Assembly: GCF_036195045.1 (NCBI RefSeq)
Contig: NZ_CP108100.1
Coordinates: forward strand, 3,596,001 to 3,660,000
Direction of reading: 5' to 3'
Length of the DNA: 64,000 bases
From: Streptomyces sp. NBC_00236
GTDB lineage: Bacteria; Actinomycetota; Actinomycetes; Streptomycetales; Streptomycetaceae
In this document: piece by piece, positions 53,088 to 64,000 of the stretch
How positions within the stretch are numbered: position 1 is the first letter of the stretch
Layout: each line of letters opens with the position of its first letter
Position numbers and translations under genes: made by a program
Notes under the pieces: model-generated
Told to the model about the DNA's origin: nothing
What the model saw: only the letters and a program-made list of their open reading frames with translations
Databases searched by the model: none

Positions 53088-54257
53088 TCAGGTCAGCAGC
53101 CCCCGCAGCGGAAACGCCGCACGCCGGGTCGCGAGCACCGCCTGATCCAGCCGGTCCGCCGGGTCGTAACCGTCCTCCCACGCCTTCCACGACGGAGTAC
53201 GCCCGTCCGTCATCCGGGCCGGGCCCAACTGCCGGGTCCTGGCGTAGACCTCGTCGCGCCAGGACGACGGGATCACCGACTCCGGATCCACGGGCGCGTG
53301 CGCGGCGATCCCCACCAGATGGGTCCAGGACCGCGGCACCACGTCCACCACCGCGTAACCGCCCCCGCCGAGCGCCACCCAGCGCCCGTCCGCGTACTCG
53401 TGCGCCAGATCGTGGCAGGCCGCCATCACGGCCCGCTGCGCGTCCAGCGACACGGCGAGATGGGCCAGCGGGTCCTCGAAGTGCGTGTCCGCCCCGTGCT
53501 GCGTCACCAGCACCTGCGGCCGGAAGTCCGCCAGCAGCTCCGGGACCACCGCGTGGAACGCCCGCAGCCATCCCGCGTCGCCCGTGCCGGCCGGCAGCGC
53601 CACATTGACCGCACCGCCCTCACCCGCCCCGGCACCGGTCTCCTCCGGCCACCCGGTCTGCGGGAACAGGGTGCGCGGGTGCTCGTGCAGCGAGACGGTC
53701 AGCACCCTCGGGTCCTCCCAGAACGCCGCCTGCACCCCGTCACCGTGATGCACGTCCACATCGACGTACGCGACCCGCTCCGCCCCCAGCTCCAGCAGCC
53801 GCGCGATGGCGAGCGCCGGATCGTTGTAGATGCAGAATCCCGCAGCGCCGCCGGGCATGGCGTGATGGAGCCCGCCGGAGAAGTTGACGGCGTGCCCGGT
53901 CTCGCCCCGCCACACGGCCTCGGCCGCCGCCACCGACTGTCCGGCGATCAGCGCCGAAACCTCGTGCATCCCCGCGAACGCCGGATCGTCCGTCGTCCCG
54001 ATCCCGTACTTCTGGTCCGCGGCCCGGGGATCGGCGGACGCGGCCCGCACGGCCGCCACGTAGTCCGACCGGTGCACGAGCCGCAGCGTGGAGTCCCCGG
54101 CCGCCTTGGCCGCCACGACATCCACTGCACGGTCGAGACCGAACGCCCGTACCAGGCCCATCGTCAGGGCGAGCCTGACCGGGTCCATGGGATGACTGTC
54201 CCCGAAGTCGTATCCCGTTACTGCGTCATCCCACATCAACTGTGCGCGGCCGCTCAT
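53088..54257 (-). CDS. acuC: Acetoin utilization protein AcuC (class I histone-deacetylase-like)
   Basis: A 389-residue zinc amidohydrolase of the AcuC/HDAC superfamily. GGLHHAMPGGAAGFCIYNDP carries the His pair, VDVDVHHGDGVQ the zinc Asp and His, and TVSLHEHPRTLFPQTG the following conserved block. VTQHGADTHFEDPL supplies a second zinc Asp and ALGGGGYAVVDVVP the Gly-rich end. AcuC deacetylates acetyl-CoA synthetase in Bacillus and so controls acetate use. The start overlaps the downstream MFS-gene end by 32 nt on the same strand, so the two are cotranscribed. Confidence 0.92.
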   Translation of the reverse strand: MSGRAQLMWDDAVTGYDFGDSHPMDPVRLALTMGLVRAFGLDRAVDVVAAKAAGDSTLRLVHRSDYVAAVRAASADPRAADQKYGIGTTDDPAFAGMHEVSALIAGQSVAAAEAVWRGETGHAVNFSGGLHHAMPGGAAGFCIYNDPALAIARLLELGAERVAYVDVDVHHGDGVQAAFWEDPRVLTVSLHEHPRTLFPQTGWPEETGAGAGEGGAVNVALPAGTGDAGWLRAFHAVVPELLADFRPQVLVTQHGADTHFEDPLAHLAVSLDAQRAVMAACHDLAHEYADGRWVALGGGGYAVVDVVPRSWTHLVGIAAHAPVDPESVIPSSWRDEVYARTRQLGPARMTDGRTPSWKAWEDGYDPADRLDQAVLATRRAAFPLRGLLT

Positions 54258-55431
54258 GCCCGCCACCGTATCGGGCAGGCTCCGGGCCGAACGACTTGGC
54301 GTACACCAGCGTCGCGAGCACCAGCACCATGGGCACGAGCATCGCGCCCCGGTAGCTCCACGCGTCCCCGAGCGCCCCCACCAGGGGCGAGCCGACAAGG
54401 AAACCCACGTAGTTGAAGATGTTCAGCCGGGCGATGGCGGTATCGCTCGCCCCGGGGAACATCCGCCCGGCGGCCGCGAAGGTCTGCGGCACGATCACGC
54501 AGAGCCCCAGCCCCAGCATGGTGAACCCGAGCATCCCCACCCAGGCCCCACCCGCGACGGCCACCACCCCGAACCCGGCAGCGGCCAGCACACTCCCGAA
54601 CCGCACCACGGCCACGGCACCGAACCGCCGCACCCCGAAGTCCCCGACGGCCCGCCCCAGCAGCGTCGTCACCATGTAGACGTTGTACGGGACCGTCGAG
54701 AGCTGCTCCGAACTCCCCAGCACGTCCTGGAGGTACTTCGCACTCCAGTTGGAGACCGTCGAGTCCCCGATGTACGCGAAACACATCACCAGACAGAGCG
54801 GCATCAGGAGCTTGAACGAGACCGCCCCGGCCGCACCCCGCGCCGCACCCTGCTGCTGCTCGTCCTCCTGCTTCCCCTCGACGTACCACCGGCTCCCGAC
54901 GAACGCGACGGGCAGCAGCACGACGACCACCGGAAGGTACGAGACCAGCAGCGAGAGATCCCAGTGCGCTCCGGCCCACGCCATGGACGCCCCGGCGATC
55001 CCGCCCAGGCTGTACGCGGCATGGAAGCCGAGCATGATGGAACGCCCGTACGCCCGCTGGAGACTGACCCCCATCATGTTCATGGAGGCGTCCAGCGCAC
55101 CCACGGACAGCCCGAACACACCGAGCGCCAGGGCCGCTTCCCACACCTCGCTCCCGGCACCGACGCCGAGCAGCGCAAGCAGCACCACCGGCTGCGCCCA
55201 CCGCAGGACGACCCTCGGTCGTACCCGTGCGACCACCTTCTCGGTGACCACGCTGCCCACACCGGCCAGGATCGGCACGGCGGCGAGGAACACGGGCAGC
55301 AGGCCGTCGGATATCCCGTACCGGTCCTGAATGGCGGGGATCCGGGTCACGAGGAGAGCGAAGGTGACGCCCTGCACGAAGAAGCTCAGTGCAAGGGAGG
55401 CTCTGCCGTGCCGCAAACGTGCGTCTGTCAT
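54226..55431 (-). CDS. MFS transporter, twelve membrane helices
   Basis: A 401-residue major facilitator. Twelve hydrophobic segments are visible, for example LALSFFVQGVTFALLVTRIP, PVFLAAVPILAGVGSVV, VVLLALLGVGAGSEVWEAAL, LSLLVSYLPVVVVLLPVAFV and GMLGFTMLGLGLCVIVPQTF. GFHAAYSLGGIAGASMAWAG is a loop/helix seen in this drug/sugar-type group. A central cytoplasmic loop holds EGKQEDEQQQGAARG. Substrate unknown. Its 3' end overlaps the acuC start. Confidence 0.9.
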   Translation of the reverse strand: MTDARLRHGRASLALSFFVQGVTFALLVTRIPAIQDRYGISDGLLPVFLAAVPILAGVGSVVTEKVVARVRPRVVLRWAQPVVLLALLGVGAGSEVWEAALALGVFGLSVGALDASMNMMGVSLQRAYGRSIMLGFHAAYSLGGIAGASMAWAGAHWDLSLLVSYLPVVVVLLPVAFVGSRWYVEGKQEDEQQQGAARGAAGAVSFKLLMPLCLVMCFAYIGDSTVSNWSAKYLQDVLGSSEQLSTVPYNVYMVTTLLGRAVGDFGVRRFGAVAVVRFGSVLAAAGFGVVAVAGGAWVGMLGFTMLGLGLCVIVPQTFAAAGRMFPGASDTAIARLNIFNYVGFLVGSPLVGALGDAWSYRGAMLVPMVLVLATLVYAKSFGPEPARYGGGHERPRTVDVG

Positions 55432-55473
55432 GGGCGCGAGCGTAGGGCCAGTCTCTACCCATGGGTAGACGCG

Positions 55474-56118
55474 TCAGGCAAGCAATTCCCGCAGCTGTCC
55501 CATGTCGGAGAAATGCCCGGTCACACCGGCCAGCCGGTCCGCCGGCATCATCGACGTGAACCCGTACACGTCCATGCCCGCGGCCCGGGCCGCTTCCACG
55601 CCGAGCGGGCTGTCCTCGATGACGACGCACCGTTCGGGAGCGACACCCATCCGCTCGGCGGCGAAGAGGAACAGGTCGGGCGCCGGCTTCCCCCGGCCCA
55701 CGTCCTCGGCCGAGAAGATCCACTCCTCCTCGAACCACTGATCGAGCCCGGTCCGGTGATGACTGACCCGGATCCGCTCGTGGCTGCTGGAGGAGGCGAC
55801 GCAGTACGGGATCCCGTCGGCGACGAGCTCCCCCAGCACCTCCTGCACGCCGGGGACGGGTTCCAGCTCCCGCTGGAACGCGGCGAAGATCCGTGAGTGG
55901 AGCGTGTCGTCGAAGTCCGCGGGCAGCTTCTCCCCGCCCCGTTCCTCGACGAGGTCGTGCACGCGGTGCACGGCGGACCCCATGTAGTCGCGGAGGGACT
56001 CCTCGTACGAGGTGGGGTGACCGAGCTCTGTGAGGTAGCCGGCCAGGATGGTGTTGGAGATCGGCTCGCTGTCCACGAGCACACCGTCGTTGTCGAAGAT
56101 GACCAGTTCGTAGCGCAT
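55474..56118 (-). CDS. HAD-IA family phosphatase (beta-phosphoglucomutase-like)
   Basis: A 214-residue hydrolase. LVIFDNDGVLVDSEPISNTI contains the nucleophile Asp pair (DxD), CVASSSSHERIR is motif II, GRGKPAPDLFLFAAERMGV motif III and CVVIEDSPLGVEAARAAGM motif IV. The helical cap spans about 20-80. The subgroup dephosphorylates sugar phosphates or isomerises beta-glucose-1-phosphate. The exact substrate is unknown. It lies directly upstream of the rrn terminator on the same strand. Confidence 0.9.
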   Translation of the reverse strand: MRYELVIFDNDGVLVDSEPISNTILAGYLTELGHPTSYEESLRDYMGSAVHRVHDLVEERGGEKLPADFDDTLHSRIFAAFQRELEPVPGVQEVLGELVADGIPYCVASSSSHERIRVSHHRTGLDQWFEEEWIFSAEDVGRGKPAPDLFLFAAERMGVAPERCVVIEDSPLGVEAARAAGMDVYGFTSMMPADRLAGVTGHFSDMGQLRELLA

Positions 56119-56148
56119 GCCATGACCTTAAACGGTCGGAACGCAGAA

Positions 56149-56177
56149 AAGCCCCGTGCCACAAGGGCACGGGGCTT
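56149..56177 (-). terminator. rRNA operon terminator
   Basis: A perfect 12-bp stem (56149-56160 with 56166-56177) and 5-nt loop lies 14 nt past the 5S gene and is followed on the minus strand by a TTTT run. Confidence 0.92.
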
Positions 56178-56191
56178 AACTATTCAAAAGG

Positions 56192-56311
56192 AGTTCGGCG
56201 GCGTCCTACTCTCCCACAGGGTCCCCCCTGCAGTACCATCGGCGCTGAAAGGCTTAGCTTCCGGGTTCGGAATGTAACCGGGCGTTTCCCTAACGCAATG
56301 ACCACCGAAAC
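56192..56311 (-). rRNA. rrf: 5S ribosomal RNA
   Basis: About 120 nt. On the minus strand it begins GTTTCGGTGGTCATTGCGTT and includes the conserved CGAACCCGGAAGCTAAGCC block; it ends GACGCCGCCGAACT. These are the standard high-GC Gram-positive 5S features. Ends are set by analogy and may shift by a few bases. Confidence 0.95.
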
Positions 56312-56389
56312 ACTATGAAATTAACCAACACCGGAAATAAACACGGCCGTTCGTTATTTCAGAACTAACACAGTGGACGCGAGCAACTG

Positions 56390-61336
<4,947 letters not shown>

Positions 61337-61830
61337 ATGTTTTCCCGTAATCGGGTAGACACCACGAGAGCGGAACGACCAAGTCGGAATATGACCGGCC
61401 GTTCGCTATGTCCTCGCTGTGTGCATTGCCTACCAAGCCCGAAGACTTGTTAGGACTTTCAAAGGAACCTCGAACCTGCCGAAACAGGTCGGGGTATCAA
61501 CATATCTGGCGTTGACTTTTGGCACGCTGTTGAGTTCTCAAGGAACGGACGCTTCCTTTGTACTCACCCTCAGAACATTTTCTGGGGCTTTCCTCCGGGC
61601 GCTTCCCTTCGGTCTTGCGTTTCCAACTCTATCAGACTCTTTCGTGTCCGATTCCCGGTCGAAGCGGGTCTCGCATTTCGCTTTCCAGTTCTTCGCTTTC
61701 GCGCTTTCCCTTTCCGGCGAGTCCGACTCTATCAGATCCTTTCGGGCCTGATTCCCAGTCAGCGGGGCTTGTCCTCGCGGCCGTTGGGCCGTTCCGACGA
61801 GTGAGACGTTAGCGGAATCCGGGGCCCCGA
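61337..61830 (-). promoter_or_regulatory. rrn leader and promoter region
   Basis: About 490 nt upstream of 16S. The stretch TCTGATAGAGT (-10 type TAGAGT) occurs twice exactly 100 bp apart (around 61622-61639 and 61722-61739), consistent with multiple rRNA promoters. Nearer to 16S lies TTGAGAACTCAACAGCGTGC, the conserved streptomycete leader/antitermination box. The rest up to the GlxA-type gene (61831-61989) shows no feature. Confidence 0.75.
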
Positions 61831-61989
61831 CGCTAATCGGGGTCACGTTCCTTCGAACGCGGATTCCTCATTTCGCGAATGCGCACGCAGAGGCAGGCGA
61901 CAGCTGTCGCTCGCTCGTTGTGGTTACTGCGGAATGGCTGTCCGGGGACCGACCGGGGTCGGCGCTCACGTCGGACAACTCGGAGCACA

Positions 61990-63012
61990 CTACGGATGCG
62001 AGGTGGGCGTGTCAACCCCGGTCCCTGTCGGGGTGCGGTGGAAGGCGAGCCGGTAGTCGCGGGGGCTGGTGCCCAGGTGGGTGGCGAAGTGCTGGCGCAT
62101 GGTGATCTCGCTGCCGAAGCCCGTGCGGCGGGCGACCTCGGGCAGCGGGAGGTCGGTGCGCTCCAGCAGCTTCTGAGCTGCTGCGATGCGCTGGGCGATC
62201 AGCCAGCGCAGTGGTGTGGTGCCGGTGCTCGCCTGGAAATGGCGGGCGAAGGAGCGCGGCGACATGCCGGCCCGGTCGGCCAGCTCCGCCACCGTGTGCG
62301 GATCCGCCAAGCGGGTCAGGGCGAAGGCGCGGACATCGGCGAGCGTGTCGGCATCGCGGTCGGTGTGCGGCGTGGGGTGCTCGATGAACTGAGCCTGTGT
62401 GCCGGTGCGGAAGGGGGCCGTGACCATCGAGCGTGCGATCGTCGCCGCCGCCTCGGCTCCGTGGGTCGTCCGTACGAGGTGGAGGCAGAGGTCGATACCG
62501 GCTGCCGTGCCGGCAGACGTCCAGAGATCGTCGTCGTGGACGAACAAGGCGTCCGGTACGACGGTCACCGCGGGATGACTGGTGCGCAGGAGCTCGGTGA
62601 GGTTCCAGTGGGTGACTGCCCGTCGGCCGTCCAGGAGACCCGCCTGGGCCAGGGTGAAGGCGCCTCCGCAGAGGGCCGCGATGGGCGTGGCACGGGCATG
62701 AGCGCGGCGCAGGGCCGCGAGGACCGGTTCCGGGGCCGGCGTCACATGGTCGTCGAGCCCCGGGACGACGATCAGGTCGGCGCGGGCCAGCCAGCTCAGC
62801 GTGCGGTCGGGAGTCAGGGAGAGGCCACCGCGCAACGGGATGGGGGCGTCGGTGGCCGCGGTGCGGCGCAGGTCGAACGGCGGGACTCCACGGTCCGTGC
62901 GGTCCACGCCCCAGACCTCCGTGATGACCGAGACATCGAACGCCCGGACACCGGGGAAGGAGACGAGGGCGATCCGGGTGGGGGCGGGACGAGGTGTCCC
63001 GGGCGTCTGCAT
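61990..63012 (-). CDS. GlxA family transcriptional regulator (DJ-1/PfpI-like domain plus AraC HTH)
   Basis: A 340-residue regulator. Residues about 10-190 form a DJ-1/PfpI-like domain (RIALVSFPGVRAFDVSVITE, LIVVPGLDDHVTPAP, IAALCGGAFTLAQAGLLDGR); the nucleophile-elbow Cys is present (ALCGGA). The C-terminal AraC domain reads LADPHTVAELADRAGMSPRS, FARHFQASTGTTPLRWLIAQ and RTGFGSEITMRQHFATHLGT. Such proteins regulate nitrogen, carnitine or antibiotic metabolism. The divergent isochorismatase-family gene 74 nt away is the likely target (common arrangement). Confidence 0.92.
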   Translation of the reverse strand: MQTPGTPRPAPTRIALVSFPGVRAFDVSVITEVWGVDRTDRGVPPFDLRRTAATDAPIPLRGGLSLTPDRTLSWLARADLIVVPGLDDHVTPAPEPVLAALRRAHARATPIAALCGGAFTLAQAGLLDGRRAVTHWNLTELLRTSHPAVTVVPDALFVHDDDLWTSAGTAAGIDLCLHLVRTTHGAEAAATIARSMVTAPFRTGTQAQFIEHPTPHTDRDADTLADVRAFALTRLADPHTVAELADRAGMSPRSFARHFQASTGTTPLRWLIAQRIAAAQKLLERTDLPLPEVARRTGFGSEITMRQHFATHLGTSPRDYRLAFHRTPTGTGVDTPTSHP

Positions 63013-63086
63013 GGTGGCAGTAAAGCATCGATCGATGGCTTTTTGACCTCTGGGCGGCCGAGGTCCCGGGCGGCAGGATCGTAGCC

Positions 63087-63671
63087 ATGGAGATCACGGA
63101 GAACGCAGCGCTGGTCGTGGTGGATGTGCAGCAGGGATTCGAGGAGGAGGAGTACTGGGGGCCGCGGAACAATCCCGCGGCGGACGAGAACATCGCCGGG
63201 CTGATCGATGCCTGGCAGTCGAGCGGTCGGCCCGTCGTCTTCGTACGGCATGACTCGCCCAAGCCCGATTCGCCCTTGCGGGTGGGATACCCCGGGAACG
63301 ACTTCAAGCCGTACGTGGAGGAGCGGCGGGGAAAGGGCGGCGGAGCGGAACTGTTCGTGACGAAGAGCGTGAACTCGGCGTTCTACGGGACACCGGATCT
63401 GGGGGCGTGGCTGGACGCCGCAGGAGTGCGGCAGATCGTGGTGGCCGGGATCCAGACCAATATGTGCGCGGAGACGACGGCGCGGATGGCGGGGAACCTG
63501 GGGTACGAGGTGTTCTTCGCGCTCGATGCGACGTACACCTTCGACGGGACCGGTCCGTGGGGGTGGACGCTCGGTGCGCAGGAGCTGGCGCGGGCCACCG
63601 CCGTGTCGTTGCACGGCGGTGGGTTCGCGAAGGTGGTGCGCAGTGCGGAGCTGATCGCTGCCGCGGGGTAG
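63087..63671 (+). CDS. Isochorismatase family cysteine hydrolase
   Basis: A 194-residue hydrolase. The catalytic triad is visible: Asp 13 in LVVVDVQQGFE, Lys 93 in FVTKSVNSAFYG and Cys 127 in AGIQTNMCAETTARMAG. Members include isochorismatases, nicotinamidases, biuret and N-carbamoyl hydrolases. Length and the VxDVQQGF start favour a small amidase-like member; the substrate is unknown. It is divergent from a GlxA-type regulator, which probably controls it. Confidence 0.9.
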   Translation: MEITENAALVVVDVQQGFEEEEYWGPRNNPAADENIAGLIDAWQSSGRPVVFVRHDSPKPDSPLRVGYPGNDFKPYVEERRGKGGGAELFVTKSVNSAFYGTPDLGAWLDAAGVRQIVVAGIQTNMCAETTARMAGNLGYEVFFALDATYTFDGTGPWGWTLGAQELARATAVSLHGGGFAKVVRSAELIAAAG

Positions 63672-63672
63672 G

Positions 63673-64000
63673 TCAGCCGTTGCCGGAGGCCAGCTCGCGG
63701 CTGCGGTCGCGGGCCGCTTCGAGGGCGGCGATGAGCGCGGCGCGTACGCCGTGGTTCTCCAGTTCGCGGATGGCGCTGATCGTGGTGCCGGCCGGACTGG
63801 TGACGGCCTCACGGAGCTTGACCGGGTGCTCGCCGCTGTCGCGAAGCATCACGGCGGCGCCGATGGCGGCCTGCACGATGAGGTCGTGGGCCTGGGCGCG
63901 GGGCAGCCCCAGCAGGATGCCGGCGTCCGTCATCGCCTCGACGAGGAAGTAGAAGTAGGCGGGGCCCGAGCCGGACAGGGCGGTGGCCGCGTCCTGCTGG
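63673..64000 (-). CDS. proC: Pyrroline-5-carboxylate reductase, C-terminal part, cut by the window edge
   Basis: About 108 codons end at 63673 and run off the right edge. ALSGSGPAYFYFLVEAMTDA is the proline-biosynthesis signature (PROSITE-type P5CR pattern), followed by HDLIVQAAIGAAVMLRDSGE, KLREAVTSPAGTTISAIREL and ENHGVRAALIAALEAARDRS. This is the all-helical dimerisation domain. ProC reduces pyrroline-5-carboxylate to proline. The NADPH-binding N-terminus lies outside. S. coelicolor has proC at the same place relative to this gene block. Confidence 0.93.
   Translation of the reverse strand, partial: QQDAATALSGSGPAYFYFLVEAMTDAGILLGLPRAQAHDLIVQAAIGAAVMLRDSGEHPVKLREAVTSPAGTTISAIRELENHGVRAALIAALEAARDRSRELASGNG

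Overview
The window is high-GC actinobacterial chromosome, almost certainly Streptomyces. The evidence is the conserved order hemB - hemD/cobA - hemC - hemA - rex - glutaredoxin - HAD - bldN - rsbN - acyltransferase - SDR - bS22 - excisionase-like regulator - phosphatase - acuC. Class I lysyl-tRNA synthetase next to argS, a DUF397/DUF5753 (AbaA/WhiJ-like) locus, an LAXTG surface protein and an rrn operon without spacer tRNAs point the same way. Family calls come from reading motifs by eye; no database search was run.

Region 1 (1-13446, mostly minus strand) is a tightly packed operon that looks like part of a specialised-metabolite cluster. Reading in the direction of transcription it encodes a nucleotide-sugar dehydrogenase, TrpD, TrpC, TrpB, TrpA, two DegT/StrS aminotransferases, a TIM-barrel isomerase/epimerase, an M20 amidohydrolase, an Ldh_2-type dehydrogenase, a Gfo/Idh/MocA oxidoreductase with an extra C-terminal domain and a free-standing B3/B4 (PheRS editing-type) domain. 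After a short gap it reaches the N-terminus of an anthranilate-synthase-like TrpE, which is cut by the left edge. Most junctions overlap by 1-4 nt. A divergent MocR-type regulator sits at the head. A dedicated tryptophan or anthranilate supply combined with amino-sugar or aminouronate chemistry is the main candidate for an undescribed system.

Region 2 (13447-20427) holds the MocR regulator, a soluble NarL-type two-component pair, an Sfp-type phosphopantetheinyl transferase, a UbiA prenyltransferase and a stand-alone malonyl-CoA:ACP transacylase. These are accessory enzymes for polyketide, peptide or meroterpenoid assembly. Several tandem repeats lie here.

Region 3 (20428-24210) is lysS and argS, divergent housekeeping genes.

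Region 4 (24347-38557) is an accessory block. It contains an overlapping gene pair sharing a Gly/Asn-rich GDNVNMYGG motif, a TPR-like membrane protein, a DUF4253 protein, a choice-of-anchor A LAXTG surface protein with a DasR-like operator, a membrane-bound HTH protein, two DUF4232 lipoproteins, DUF3224 and HEAT-like proteins, an AbaA/WhiJ-like trio and two further poorly known genes.

Region 5 (38558-56118) is conserved Streptomyces core: haem biosynthesis under the redox repressor Rex, the developmental sigma factor BldN with its anti-sigma RsbN, and envelope and housekeeping genes. A hypervariable repeat array lies between the HAD gene and bldN.

Region 6 (56149-61990) is a complete rrn operon (16S-23S-5S) on the minus strand with leader and terminator. 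Region 7 (61990-64000) has a GlxA-type regulator, an isochorismatase-family hydrolase and the C-terminal part of ProC, cut by the right edge.
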